Assembly: GCF_047495875.1 (NCBI RefSeq)
Contig: NC_092473.1
Location: 16,798,888-16,862,887 of the forward strand
Reading direction: 5' to 3'
Length of the DNA: 64,000 bases
From: Pithys albifrons albifrons
Taxonomy: Eukaryota > Chordata > Aves > Passeriformes > Thamnophilidae
Shown: in pieces, positions 22,509 through 36,024 of the stretch
Position numbering within the stretch: position 1 is the stretch's first letter
Layout of the letters: every line of letters begins with the position of its first letter
Translations under genes and position numbers: made by a program
The notes under the pieces: model-generated
What the model saw: the letters and a program-made list of their open reading frames with translations, nothing else
What the model was told of the DNA's origin: nothing
Databases searched by the model: none

Positions 22509-25500
22509 AATGCTGCAATCCAGGTGTCTTTTCTTCTGCTGAAAAGCTAATTTATTCTGAGCTCTTGGTTTTTTTGTTATGTGCCTAATGTATGTTTTGA
22601 GGAGAAGTTAACTGCAAGTTGTTAAAGCGCCTTTTGATTCTTCCATCAAACCAAATAGCCACAGGCAGCCAGCACTGGTGCAAGTAGCCTAGCTGGAGTC
22701 ATTGTTGAACATGAATGCAGCTGTCCAATAGCACTTGTACAGGAGTCTCTGTTGAAAGTGCAACAACTTTCTTCAGATTCGAGGGTTGGAATCTGACCCC
22801 TGGTTGTACTGACACTTGTGTGCTTTGTAGAGCTGTGAACTGATATTCCTTTGGTCTTGTTCCAAGTGGGCTGTGTCCACACTGGTGTATGGCCTTGTTC
22901 CAAACTGTGGAGGATGTGAAGGAAACTGGAGAGACTGCCGCTTCTTTCTGCTCTCAACCCTGTCTCCCTGCTCCCCTCCATTTTCAAGCTTTCTAAAGGG
23001 CAATATTTCAACACTAATGTTGTTTCTCAGGTATATACTCAGCCAGTATAGGAGGGACTAGCATTAGTGGTGGACAGAAAAGTACCTGTGTCTGTGTGTG
23101 CGTGTGTCTGTATAATAGATTTGAGTTTTGCATTCCAACAACAGAACGTTTGGGTTTTTTTCCGTGAAATGTAACCTGCATTTTTTGTTGCTAAGTTTTG
23201 AAGAGTTTTGCTCTGTCCATACCTAAGGCAACCTCTACCCTGTCCTCTTTAACTGTTTTCTTCTGAAACACTCTACTAAGTGGCAGAAGAAATCCCTGGG
23301 CAGCAGCTGGTGGCCAGCTCATGTGTGTGGAGGTGCTGTGGAAGCAGTGCCATGGGAGAACTTTGTCCACACACCTGGATGGCAGTGGTGCTCTCAGGAC
23401 CTCCCTTTCAGACTCCTGGGAAGCATTTCCTAATGTGCTCAGACCCTTATAGTAGTGGTGTGATTAAGCCTCCATTATCTGTAGAGGTGATATTTAGATC
23501 AAACATGGTCCTGCCCTCTCTGAGCACACTTTGACAGCCCCTTTATGTCGATTGGAGGGGCTGCACCCAAACTCCTGGAGCAGTTTTCCTGTTCTCCAGA
23601 GTGCTGTATGTTCCCCCCTCTGGCATGCTTGTTCCCTCTCTGTGGGTCTGGCTGCTACATGTCCCTCAGCAGAGTGGTCCCCTTCTTGACAGTCTCCATC
23701 AGGGTCAAAACACTACATCTCCTTTGTTTACATGCCCTTTTTACAGGGGAGATTGCTCAAGTTCTGTAAGATTCCTCTTAAGGTGGATTCCTCAAGTCCT
23801 TTTGCATACATGTGGTGTAATCATTTTTTGTTTTCTTAAACGCCATAGTTTTCATTGCTGTGCTGCGTATTGCTTATGTCCAGCAGCAGTCTGTTGTGTA
23901 GATCATGACATGCTGGGCAGTGTGCTGGGCACACCTTGTTCTGGGCAAGGTCTGTGCCCGTCATGCAGTCCCATGGCAGAGCTGCTCCAGGTGTAGCTTG
24001 GGGCCAGGCAGGTGTGTGCTCTGTCCTGTCAGTGTAACAAAGTGGCCCGTGCCACCTCCTCCCTTGCTGAGGGGCTGCTGCTCCTGCAGGCAGCCTTGCC
24101 CCTGGGTCTGCTGGGCACCTTGCTGCTCCATGATCACTTTCCTGCTCACTGCACACCTGCAGCAAGCTTGGGAGAGAAGGGTTGTGTGTTGCTGGCACCT
24201 CGGAGTGTGTGCAGGACTGAGCTGGGGGTGCTGTTGAGCTGGGGCCATGTGTGAGAGTGAGCCCAGCTCAGTGTCACCCTTGCTGTGTCCCAGTGGTGTC
24301 CCCCTGCATCCTGCACGTGTAACAGTGTGCTGGGCACTGTGCCCTCACTGTTCTAATCCAACCTCACTGTCCCCTCAACATGTTCCTTCTGAGTGTTGTT
24401 TCAGTCTCATTTATTGCAGCGACAAGAAGCAAAGATTACATTGCTTGCTTCTGAAATGTATGACTTGAATTATTCTTGGATTATTTTCTGTTATATCCAG
24501 CACAGCAGATAAGACTTGCTTCACATTGTAGTACTTAAATTACTCCCTGAAATGTTGATGTTAAAGTATTTGTTTAAGGTTTTATCTGTATTAAGGTCTT
24601 ACACTGTCTTGGCTCTTCTCTTGTAACAACTCTTGTAGCAAGAATGTAATTCCAGCAGCTTGTGCTGGCTCGATTTGGGATCTTGTAATAGACAGAACTA
24701 GTTGCTGTGAATTTTACCATGGACATTTGTGAAAGGTTATTTTTATCAATTGACATTTCTTTTCTTGCCATCGCTCACTGAAGGAGTTTGAACTGGAAGC
24801 TGGTGTGTGGGTTTAGGGGTGGTTTTGCACTTGTGCTGCATGCCTGAGCTGAAGGGAATTTGAAGCCATGTCTAAACTGGCGTTTTAACTGAATGCCAGT
24901 TCCATGTTTGTATGTGGGGCAAGAGAATCGTCCTTGGAGCTCCCATTTGGACAGCAGGGGAATGGAGGTCCTGGTATTCCAGCACCTGATAAAAGCAGTT
25001 GAACCTCTACAATCCCATGAGATTCAATCTCAACTCTCTTTCTGTGTATTCCCCGTAGTTCCTCATGGGAACTGCTTCCAGCCCCATCACTGCTCTCTGT
25101 AGGCTGCCATCTCTCTCTGTGGAACAGCAGCTGTGGTGCACAGGCTCCTCACTCTGCAGTGGAGCAGGAGTCAGCAGGAGGCCTGCGCCGACAGTGCCCT
25201 TGTCTCATAGTGGGTAGGATGCTGCTCCTCTGTGGTGGGTTTTCTCCTCTGGAGGGCTTGACTTGGTGTCCTCAGACAAAATGGTTTGACTTACAAGGGA
25301 GCACTGGAGTGTTTGTGGAATATAAGGCACACACTGGGCAAAATGTGAAAAGTGTGCTTATGTAGTCCCTGGGAAGCACAGTCCCTGCTCCACGGCCGTT
25401 TTGTGTCAGAGCACTTGTCACTCTGCACCTCTGCTTGTTGGTGTCACAGATCTTTGGCAGTAAATGAGCTTCCTTGCACAGGATGGGGTTGAAGGGAGAG

Positions 25501-26363
25501 CACCCAGGAAACACTGTTCACTGGGAGTGTCAGTCCAAGCCTTGTTGCTGTTACAGTCAGGGCTTCATCAGTCTTGTAGGGTAAATGTTTCTGCAACTGA
25601 ATATAGGTGATTGCTGGTCCTGTTTCAAGGGATTTGGGGAAATGCAACATCAGTCTTGCCTCCTTGCTTTAAAGCAGACTTCTCTTGGCCCTTTCACGTA
25701 CAGGAATTCCTGTCCACATGTATTGCTGTCCAGCTGTCAGTATGTGGCACGGTACCAAGGAACACTCCAGAGAGACATCTGCCAAGTCCTGGATGCCCAC
25801 ACCACAACCATGCCTGGCTGGGGATGGTGGGGTCTGGGACCCCTGTGATGAGGACCTGGGAGCAAAGGTGTGCAGGGCAGCCTCACACTGGTGGGAAATG
25901 CATGGGAAGAGGGAGACTGAGCAGTGTCCCTGCTCCAAAACAGCAGGGTGAGCTCTAAGGCACAACAGGCTTCCAGGCACTGTGTTCCCAGTTGGCTTTG
26001 GGTTGGACTTGCGTGCGCCAGCGTGTGTGACTTGTGTTTCACCCCATGTCCCTGGTCTGCCACTTTCTCCTGCTCCTGAAGTTGACCCTCTGGGCACAGG
26101 AGAGCAGCGCCTTCATTCCAGTGCTCAATTCCTACTGGAGTCACCTAGAGACTTTTTTTTACCCTTTTTGAGCTGCGTCTTTTGGATAGTGTTTAGTAGT
26201 ATTAAAGTTACAAGCACATTTTCAATTACGTGTATTGAAGAGGCACCTTTTATTTGTATTAATCACATTTGATAGACAATTTGGTGCCTGCAGTTCTCTG
26301 TAACTCGTGTCGCACTTTGGGTGTATAAATTGTTAACCCTTTCAGACTTATCACATATGGCTT

Positions 26364-26369
26364 AATAAA
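26364..26369 (+). terminator. Possible internal poly(A) signal of USP31
   Basis: AATAAA in the context GGCTTAATAAAAAC, about 3.9 kb after the stop codon. Could give a shorter 3' UTR. Another AATAAA at 27663-27668 is similar. Neither can be ranked by sequence alone. Confidence 0.3.
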
Positions 26370-28230
26370 AACAAGATGCTTAGGATAGAAAGCTAGCAGC
26401 TTAATTGCACTTCTCCCATTGCAAGTGCCCTCATCCGCTGTCACTGCAGGGGTTTGCTTTCTGAAGCCAAAACTTGAGCATGACTAACCATTTCTCTCAG
26501 TGCCAGGCAGCTTGCATGGCCGTGCTGTCCCTGATGCATGTCCCAACTAACTATGCAAGCCTAGGCCACTTGTGGCTGTGCTCAGTGTTGAAGCCGCTCC
26601 GTAGGCTCCGGAGCACCACTTGGAGTCTGTGCTGCTGCCTCGTGGTGCAGCTGCTGCTGGCACACAGGAGCATGTCCCTGGGTTCCTGCTTTCTTTGCAC
26701 ATCTTTGACTCTTTCCTTTGCAGGATTCTGCATTACTGACAAGGCTGGAGCATAGCATAAGGTCAGAGGGATTGGAGCGGGGAAATGAGAACAAACTGAT
26801 TTCTCTTTTGTGTTGTTTTTTCTTTTGTTAGCAGGGCAATCCTGGTCATAGTTCTGTGTGTAGCCTGCCATTCCATGTGATGTAATGGCATGCTTGGCAC
26901 TGTCTGAAGGGGCAGGCAGTTGCCTGGAGCTGTGCAGGCGCTCACGGAGCTGCTGTTGAGTGTCCATGCGAGGGGAGTGGCTCCCAGTTGTCAGTGTGCC
27001 ACCCATACTGGTTTCTGGGCTCTGCCTGCCTTCCCAGGAGAGCCCCAGCTTCCCGTCGGGTGCCTGGGCATCCCCGCTGGGCTGGGTTTGAGCCATGTCC
27101 TGTTGGACAGCAGGTCCCTCTCGGGTGGCTGGGCAGCATGGCTGGGACAGCCAGCAAAGGCTTCGTGTGGCTCCCAGGACTTCTCCTGGTCCTTGGCCCT
27201 GTGGGCTCGGTGCTCTCCCCTCGGTCAGCCGGCACAGAGGGTGTTTGGGAATGACATTCCAAATAATTGTACTGTTGGGTTTTTGTTAGTTGTTTTGATT
27301 TTTTTTTGTATCTTTGTCATTTGCCTACTAATCCAAAAGAATTTGGCAGTATCTGATGTTACTTGTGAAGGGAACTGAAATTTAGTTTTAATCTGTGGTG
27401 AGATGAAAGTCCTACATGGTTTTCTCAACAAAAGCCCTGTAAAGCTCCTGTATTAGGAGCTTTATTTTGTAAGAGAAAAGCTCCTGAAGACTTGTAGAAG
27501 GTCTGTTAGGTTTAAAAGCTTAGGGACTCTTCTGTTTTCATAAAGGCGATAGCACTCAATTTATCTGCAAATAAGACACAGATTAAAACTAAGTGTAACT
27601 GGCTCACTCAGCCCTGCAGCACATGCACACTGGCCTCAGGCTTGTGTGGCTTTTGTGAGTGCAATAAACCCCTTTGGAGGTGCTACATTGCCTTGGGTAG
27701 GGTGACACGAGGGAATCCAGGCCACAAGTGGTTCCATTATTGTCTTGTGGCCTTCAAGTATGAATTTGTACAGATTTGCTCACCACCTGTGCCTCACCAT
27801 TGGTTAAAATTGAATTTTAAGTCCTGTTGCAAATGCAGTTTGTCTTATGGACACAATGTCAGATTTTACACTGGAATATCTACAGTTCTCAAACTGCATG
27901 TCACATCACTGTACCTGGTACAGGGACGTGGGGTTTGCCCACACCTTTGATATTCTCCTCTGTATTTTAATGTTTTTGACCTGTACAGTAATTGGAAAGC
28001 AGGCTGTCTTTACTTGGGGTTGAACATTGTATCATAAATTTTAAATTATTTGAGGACAAGTGCATGAGACTGTGTCAATGCCTTTTATTATTTATTTGTA
28101 TGTTTTATTATTCAAGGTGTATGCACTTTTAATATGCAGAATTTATATTTTTATGTTAAAAATCATTTTCTTTCAGAAAGAAGAGTTTGAATATGAGGAA
28201 TTGGAATTAAGTGCAAAAAGGGGAATATGT

Positions 28231-28246
28231 AATAAAATACAATAAA
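28231..28246 (+). terminator. USP31: Distal poly(A) signals of USP31 (two AATAAA)
   Basis: AATAAA at 28231-28236 and again at 28241-28246, followed within 30 bases by a GT-rich segment (GAGTGAGCGTTTTT). The abrupt composition change just after supports cleavage near 28255-28265. Predicted end of the USP31 transcript. Confidence 0.55.
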
Positions 28247-29984
28247 TTTATTACTAGGCATCCTGCCTGAGTGAGCGTTTTTCCAGGCCGCAGGCTCCAG
28301 CCTCGCCGTGCTCCCGCTTGTGGGATGTGCTGCCCTGCCTGCTCCGGGCATGGGATGGGGGCACAGGCTTGGAAACCTACCCCTGTGCCCCGCTCAGAGG
28401 CCTGGCTTTGGGCACAGAGCTGTGTGCTGGGGAGGGGGAGGCACAGGCTCCCACCTTCCCCCGTGTTGTCCCTGATGCTTCTCTCTCCACAGAGCATCGG
28501 CCCAGGTCCTGCAGTGCTCGGCCACAGTCCCGAGAGTGGGCGTGGGACCTGCTCCAGAGTGTTTGTGCTGGTGAGTTTGGTCTGTGAGCCCTGTGGGCAG
28601 AGGGATGTGATCTGGCTCCTCTTTGGGGTTTGGGGGTTCACACCTGCCCAGGCAAAGGTGGGAGTCTTCTCTCTGTGCCCAGCCATGCCTCATGTCTGGG
28701 GTCAGCCTCCCATGTGAAAGGACTTGGTGGCTTCCCAGCCCCAGAGCAGTCCCCTGCCACCCCCAGCCCCGGCCCTACCTCCTGCTCACCAGCTCCTGCC
28801 ACCCACAGCAGCAAGACCAGGCTCCAGGCAGGAGGGACACCTTATGGACCCAAGTCCTGTGGCATTTGGGGCCAGGACATTCCAGCCAGACCCCCACATC
28901 TCTAGAAGCCCCTCAGGCTGCCCCTGTCCACAATATGGCCAAAGTCATTGTGGGCAGGGCTGGCCCAAGGGATTTCTGCCTGTTCCCTTCCTGCTATCAC
29001 CAGACTCTGGAGGCTTGAAGCTTCTCCAGGTCTCTGCTAATTAAACACTACTTTTTCCTTCAGCAGGGTGTGCAGTGGTGTCTCTGGACCCGGAGGAGAG
29101 TGTGGCTGCCAGATGGAAATGTGGATGGGCTGCTCCTGCTGCCACCTGCCTTGGCCCAGCAAGGATGAGGATTGAGCAAGGCAGGAGGAGGATGGGCTGC
29201 TGCTCCCAGCTGCTGAAGGGAGACCTCTGTCCTTGGTGTGTCATCTGCAGGTGACCCCCTGGGCTGGGAGAGTTGCTTCAGCTGCTGTTGACTGCAGGCA
29301 CCATCCCTGTGTTTGCTGGGCTGCCCAGTCTCAGGTCAAATGGGCTACGAAATGCTTTAGTGGTCCAGCATCTCCTTGCAGCTCAAGAACAAGAGGAAGA
29401 ATGGAAGACAAGGTGATTGGAGCTCTCCAGAGGCATTTCCACTGCAGACTGTGATCCTCCTGCTCCAGCAAACCCTTGGATCAGTGCAGCAGAGGCTGGG
29501 TTGGGCTTCACAAACTCACCTTTCAACACGCTTTTTTTTTCTTAAGCTTTTTATCCCTCTCCTCCTCCCTCCTCCATGTATATTTTTACATGGTGAGGAC
29601 TGTTGGCACAGGTCAGCAGCACTGTTGCTGCATGCCCCATGCTCCTTTGGTGCTCACCAAGGTGGGAGTTGCCTGTGAATCCCTCTTGGTCTCCAAATCA
29701 TCTGCCCTGATCTCCCATTACCTGGCTGTGGTGACAGAAATGCTGATGGCAGAGTGTTTTCCAACAGCTGTGCTGCATCCCCCCCTGCCCCCATGGGTCC
29801 CTGGGCCTTGGGGGACATATGGCCCCTGCCAGCCCCTGCATTGCACCTTTGGTGAGTGTTCCATCCATCCTGCTGCAAAAGGAGAGCCAGAGCTGAGCCC
29901 TTGGGTGCTGGGCTGAGGAGCTGCTGACTGTGCTGGGCAGTCATGCCCATGGAGTCCCACCTTAACCACGTACCAGAGGCATTG

Positions 29985-30165
29985 CTTCACTTATTATGTA
30001 GAAATGGGATGGCAGATGTCGTATTAAGTCATGGGGTCATCACTTATTTATAGGTGATTACATTAAAGAGAGATTAATATAGCCAAAGGCTTTGCAGAAT
30101 TAGAGTTAATGTACTTGTGTTTATTATATTTGCCAATATTTCTCTTATCCAGCCAGGTTTTTCTG
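29985..30165. promoter_or_regulatory. AT-rich island, putative conserved non-coding element
   Basis: AT-rich block between GC-rich flanks with several TTATTA, GATTA and TTAA cores and a TATTTGCCAATATT segment resembling NF-Y/NFI half sites. About 1.7 kb past the predicted USP31 end. Enhancer role inferred. Confidence 0.3.
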
Positions 30166-30824
30166 GCCATGGGATTTAACAGAGCTTGCTGCTCTTCTCC
30201 AGCCTTGCTGGGTGGGAGCAAGAGGCCCATGAAAAACACTTGAGAACTTTGATCTGCAAGGGTTCAATTTTATTGCCTCCCTCTTTCTGAGGGTCCATGG
30301 CAGGTGCTTGGTGCACAGGGAGGGCAGGACAGGGCAGGACTTGGTGGTGGTTAAAGCTGTGTTGGGAGGGGAGCCCAGGGCTGGGGTTTCCAGATGTCTC
30401 TCCTGGCCTGGGATTATGTTGTTCTAAATCAGGATTAGATTGCTGCAGAGCTGGGCACAGGTTTCTGACACCCTGGGGAGGTGGAGGTGTCCCTGGGGAG
30501 CACTGGGCAGGGTGGGGGTGCCAGGTATTCCCTTGGTCCCTGTGCACCAGTGCCTACTCTGGGGCTGGTGGGCATGGTCATGGGCTGTTGGTTTCCTGCT
30601 GCCAGCTTGGGGCAGCAGTGGAGCCCCTCCACCAATGAGTGAACCAGAGGAGCCAAGAACACCCTGTGTTCACCTGGAGGAGCAGAACCATGTGGGAATG
30701 GGCACTGGTTGTGCCAGCCAGGGCTGAGGGTGCAATGGACAGAGGTGCGAGTCGCTGCAGCTGCCTGGAAGGATGTTTATTAACACCTGCCTGCCTTCGA
30801 GAGCCAGAACAAAACCCAGGCTTT

Positions 30825-31045
30825 GGGAGGGCATCAATAAATTGCATCACATTAGGCACTGTCACCCCTACCCCTGGACTCTTAAATTTTGTTCTAATTG
30901 GAGTATCGCTTTTCCTTCCTCAGCACTTTTTCCCCTCGGCTGGATATCGATCCTGGCTCTGTGGGGATCTGACCAACTGTTGGCAATTTATGGGAACATA
31001 AAACTAGTCTGTTGTAGAGCAAAAACCCAGCTTTTAATAAGAAAT
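30825..31045. promoter_or_regulatory. AT-rich island, putative conserved non-coding element
   Basis: AT-rich block containing CAATAAATTGCATCACATTA, CTAATTGG and a GGATATCGATCC palindrome-like core. Flanks are GC-rich and repetitive in words, while this block is complex unique sequence. Function inferred. Confidence 0.25.
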
Positions 31046-32079
31046 GCTGACTCCAGTCTCTGACTGATTCCCAGGTGTATTTACCAGTTTACAGTGGGTG
31101 CCCAGATGTGAGGCTCAGGATTTTGATGGGGCAAAGATGGGACCATTAGAAGCCCCTTGGGCTTGGCCATGTTGTGGGCAGGGGTGGTCTATAGGGCTGC
31201 TGAAGGTATGGAGGTCTCTTTTTCTGGTCTCCTGTGCCTCTTCCCACGGTGGTTGAGGGTCTGGCTGGGGTCTCCTAGCCCCAAATGCCACAGGGCCTAG
31301 GTCCTTAATGTGTCCCCTCCTGCCTGGAGCTTGCTCTCGCTGCTGTGGGTGACAGGAGCTGGTGGGCAGGGCTGGGGGTGGCAGGGGACTGCTTAGAGTG
31401 GAGGGCTCTGGTGCTGAGCACCCCTCACAACCTTTTCACATGTTGTTGCTCCAGCTCCCCCAGCCTCTTTGCCACTCTCCTCTGGTGATGGTTGTTGGTG
31501 GCTTTGCAGGTCAAGGCTGGTTGTGGATTCCTGTACCTGTTGGTCATTGTCCTACTGGTGTGTCTCTGCAGGTTTGGGGGTGTGGGGTCCCTGGGGAGGA
31601 GGTGACCCCTGTCACTGTCCCAGCCCAGCTCTTTCTGGGCGGCATACGCAGTCTCTCTCATGCAGTGCCAGGGCATGTTGTGTTGGGTGTCTTGGTGCTG
31701 TAACAGCTGCTCTCCCTGCTGTTTGCTGCTGTCTAATTCTGGTTTTATTGAAATGAGTCTCCTTGTCTGGGAATACATTAGCTCACTGTCTCCCTGCAGT
31801 TCACACTCGGTATGGATGGGAGCACCCCGCAGTCGGCAGTGCCTGTGCTCCTGCTTTTAATCTTGCAGAACCAGCTCCTTGGAGAGTGGGCATGTTTCCT
31901 AACAGCCTTAACTAGTTTCCAGAGCTGGGATCAGATTGTCTCGCAGGTGGTAACGGGGCCAGGAGGGTTCGCCCTGCGCTGCTCACAGCTCTGTGCTCCA
32001 GACTGTAAATCAAGCCGTGTCTGCTGGTGCTGCCCGGCTCCACCAAGAATCCATTTGCTCCTTTAACAGGCAGAGTGTG

Positions 32080-32210
32080 CATGTTGCAAAGCAATTCTTG
32101 GAGCCCCTATGACAGTCTTTAAGCATTTTAGTACTTTGCAAATGATTTATCATGGGTAACAAGCAGATTATAGACTGCACTTGAAGGTATGGATTACCTA
32201 TTAGAACCCA
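32080..32210. promoter_or_regulatory. AT-rich island, putative conserved non-coding element
   Basis: Unique AT-rich block with two TTGCAAA/G octamer- or C/EBP-like words (near 32090 and 32136) and ATGATTTATCATG, a near-palindrome. Function inferred. Confidence 0.25.
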
Positions 32211-32934
32211 CGCTGAAGGTGTCTGTGCTGACAGGCCCCTGCCGACCAAGGGAAGTACATCCGATCCTTGTGTTACAGGAGGGATCAGCAGCTCCTGCCC
32301 CAGCTCAGACAGAACCCACTGCCCCGTGTGCTGCTCTGGGGATGTTGGTAAATACCTGACCATGGGCTGGGCAGCACCGATCCTGCCCCTGCACAGCCAC
32401 TGGATACAGCCCATCAAACCTGAGCTCTTGTGCCTGGTTAGGAGGGACCTGGTGCTGGTTGCCCCTGGCACTGGATGGGTTAGTGGACTGTGACATCACC
32501 TCTCCAGAGTCCCCTGTATGAGGGAGGGAAGGGGGTGCCTTCTTCACTGATTTATGAAGTCATTTGTGTGGTGGGGCTGGTCGTGCTGTTGGGACCTGCT
32601 GCACTCCCCTCTCTGTGCATCCTGCTGGGCTCAGGGAGGTGCTAACTGTGGGACACAAAGCTCTGTGCACTTCTCAGTGCTGACTTTCACCCTCTTTCAC
32701 ACCTTTTGCAATTGATGCTGCCAGTCCCAGCATGGCACAGCCGAGCTCTAGGGCCAAGTATTGCCCTGTGGGCTCAGGCTGAATGTTGACAGGGACAGTG
32801 TCCCTTGGGGACCCCTCACCCTGCTGTTGGGGTGGGCAGTGGTGTAGGGAGGGCAGGTACTGCCCTGTTGCTGTGCTGGCTTTATTACAGCTGGGTTGAT
32901 GCTGGTTAGTGGGAGTTCTTTCACCTTTCCTCTT

Positions 32935-33375
32935 AGTTCCTGAAACCAGCTTCAGCCTGGATTTATTTCCTGACAAATAAATACAAGTGCAGGTTTATTT
33001 TGCCTCCTTGTTCATCAGAAAGGAATGAAAATGCAAGCAAAATATTAAAAAATAAAATAGACTCAGTTTTACTTTAATTGACCTTTGATTTTTAACTTAA
33101 TACCTTCCCCATGTTGCTGCTTCAGCCTTTAATTTCTCTCAGTGAAGTGGCTGTGTTCAATGATTCATTCTGTCCTGAGGCAAAGCACACACTGTAATTG
33201 GTTTTTAACTTCCTGGAATGTCAAAGCCAGGATTGAAATTTTACGTATCACACTACCAATTCAATACTGGCTTTAATAATAATGTTGCAGAAAGGGAGGC
33301 AGATTTACAGCTGTAGAAAAATGTAATCAAATTTTGAGCCAGAATGCAGTAAGTCCAAATGCTAGTTTTCATTTG
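32935..33375. promoter_or_regulatory. Large AT-rich island with TCF/LEF core
   Basis: The longest AT-rich block between the genes, about 440 bases. It contains TGACCTTTGAT at 33079-33089, which holds a minus-strand ATCAAAGG TCF/LEF core and a nuclear-receptor-like half site, plus TAATTG, CAATTC and TAATAATAAT homeodomain-type words. Looks like a vertebrate conserved non-coding element; conservation cannot be tested here. Confidence 0.35.
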
Positions 33376-33769
33376 GAAGCTTGTTAGATAGATGTGGCAT
33401 CATCTGAGTGGTTCCCAGCTCGTTTCTGCTGCTCTGTGCCACAGCTGGGGGAGCCAGGGGAGGTAGAGGGAGCTGGGGCACCTGGAAGGGCCAGGGGGCT
33501 GCAAAGCCACTGCTAGCAGTGCCACCCTTGGCTGGGGCAAGAGGCAGCTCGGGGTGCAACCTGCTCTGGGGTATCGGATGCCCCTTGCCAGTCCCTGGGA
33601 CAAGCAGATGGGAAGCAGGTGGAGGGGAGCCCCTCAAGATGGCATCACCCTGAGGGTCCATCCCAGAGGAGCTGCTCTGCTGCCTGGGGCTGCCTGCCTG
33701 TGCTGGGCACTGCAGTTGTGCACAGAGCCGCTCTGGGGGCCGGGGACTGCAGGGGAGACACCCCTAGAA

Positions 33770-33955
33770 CACTGCAAACACCAAACAAGTAATCGATTTT
33801 GGCCAATTAACGTCTGATAAAAACTAATAACCCTCCTCTCCCTTTCTTATTACTGAATGACCTCCAGCGATCCATTAGTTTAACAAATGATATGCAAGCA
33901 TTCAACATGGCTAATGACTCTGGATTAAACCTGCTGACATTTAATTCATCAGCGT
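33770..33955. promoter_or_regulatory. AT-rich island with POU, GGATTA and TAAT motifs
   Basis: Contains CCAATTAACG, CATTAG, ATATGCAA (33890-33897, POU type), CTAATGA (33911-33917) and GGATTA (33922-33927, bicoid/OTX type). Such dense mixed homeodomain content is typical of developmental enhancers. Function inferred. Confidence 0.35.
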
Positions 33956-36024
33956 GCCCAGCACCACAGTGCCCATTGTGCCATGCTCTCCATCACTGCT
34001 GCATTTCCACAGCACCTGTCAGCGTGTCCCTGGCACCCCTGCATAGAGCTGGGACTGTGGCCCTGCACCTACTCTGTGCTCTGGCCACAGCCACTGGTGC
34101 TGGGCTGGACCTGCAGCCCAGTGGTGCTTGGTCCTGGTGCCATATGCCTATTGCTGCAGGCTCTGTACATCACCCCCCTCCAGCACCCACTCTGCTGCCC
34201 GCAGCACTGTGCTCCCTCCTCTCTACTAGGCTGTCCTAAAAAGCTAACTGAGCTGAAATTATTTTCTTTCCTTGGAAAAACCTCTAAATAATGTATTGCC
34301 CTCACTTGCTATTGCTGAGTGTTTTAAAAGTCAAGGAGCTTTTTCCGTCTCACTTGTGTGTTGCATCTGTTTGTTGCGGGGCATGAATTACCCTTGGGAT
34401 GGCCATTGGAAAGTCCATCTCAAGGCCACTGCCCTGGCCGAGGTTGTGACTGCAGCTCTGCCCCTCGGTGCATCCTCTGTGAGGAGCAGAAGCCCAGGCT
34501 GGAATCCAGCCCTAGGTGCTCCAGAGGTGTCATTTCCCACCCACCCAGGTACATATGGTCCTGACAGGCCCCACAGCTCCTGTCCTGCATTTGGATGGCA
34601 GCAAATTGCAATGAAATTGAAACAACTGAAAACAGGCTCTGAAACCTCCTCTAGAGAGCCCTGCCTCCTGGGAGTGGTGATATGGAGGCACTGGAGGAAG
34701 GATAATTAAATTAGGGGGACTGTCAGCACAGCTCCATGCTGGAGCAGTGAGGGAAACGTTTTCTTTTCTATGCCAGTGTTGGATGGGTCCTCGTGTACTT
34801 TGTGAGATTTGAAATACTACAACCAAAATTTGCCTGGCATTTCCCAAGCTGCCAGGGTCTTGGTGGTCACATCCTGTTACATGTTGCTCCCTCGGGCTGG
34901 TGCTCCTTGTCCATTGGAGGGAGCTCACAGATTGGAGCCACTTTCCTGCCTGGCTGAACAGCCAAACTCATTTGCTACCCGAATATTGTAGGAAATTAAG
35001 TTCTGCCCACTGGAAGACCTCCCCACAGTCATGGCCCAGTCCTGCTGACCAGCTGCTGCCAGCTCTGGCAGGGGACTGCACCAGCTCTCAGCTCAGCCCT
35101 GCTCCTTCCTGCACAGCTCGTGCAGGAGCCCAGGCTAACTGTGATCCCAGCAGGGCCGGCTGAGCCCGGCGTTGCAGCACCAGGGCTGGTCCCTATTGAT
35201 TTCAATGGTTGCTAATGGTCTTTTTCATACAATAAGAGGCTTTTGTGGGAAGAACTTAATCCAGTCCTATCGCCGGGTGAAATTGCACTGCTCACTGCTC
35301 AGATTTTCAGGACATGAGCTACTTTAATAACAGAGAGAGTTTTATCTAATACATTTAATGCTCCAATATTTTTATGGCATGACAGGTCCTAATTGTGCTG
35401 TTGCAATACTGGGACTGTGGGAGGCTGGAGCTCTGCTGGGTGTGAGGAAGCTGTGCTGGCACGTGGTGACTTGTGGGCATTTTGGCAGTGTGACTGTCAC
35501 TGTCACCAGTTGCAATGCTGAGCCCCAGCGTGGCCACCAACACAGGTAATTGAGGTGAAGACGAGGCTTATGCTGGACATGATGGAGCTGTACAGGGAAC
35601 AGGAACTTGGTGTTCCCCAGGGGCATTTTTTTTTGTCTTTCCTGTCCCCAGCAGTGCTAATCCTGCTGCTGGGAAGTTGGGTCAGGACTGGGTGGCAGAG
35701 CCCTGTGCCAGACAGAGGTGACAGGGGCAATGGACATCTCTTGAGGCAGGGATTCCAGGGCAGGGCCAGATCCTGGGTGCTGCAGGATGTGCTCTCCTGC
35801 AGGGCAGGCAGGGCATGCTCTGGACAGGCAGGGTGTGCTGATGTGCTGATGCAGATGTGCTCTCCTGTGTTGCTGGGCACACTCCCCCTGCCATGCATGT
35901 TGGCATGTGCTGCCCAGGGCTCTGCCAGCCACACTCGAAGCAGCCGGGCCAGTCTCTCTGCGGCCCAGAGCGGAGCTCAGGACTTGAGATGTGCAGTGGG
36001 GATGGAGATGTGTTTCTGCCTTTG

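Larger units (their letters stand above)
22509..28265 (+). other. USP31: Long 3' UTR of USP31
   Basis: The 5.7 kb after the stop has no credible coding frame. AT-rich stretches alternate with moderate GC, and the last part (27950-28250) is AT-rich with ATTTA-type elements. It ends with two AATAAA hexamers, and right after them composition changes sharply to GC-rich. From memory, mammalian USP31 also carries a very long 3' UTR. The right end is inferred from the signals; earlier cleavage is possible. Confidence 0.6.
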
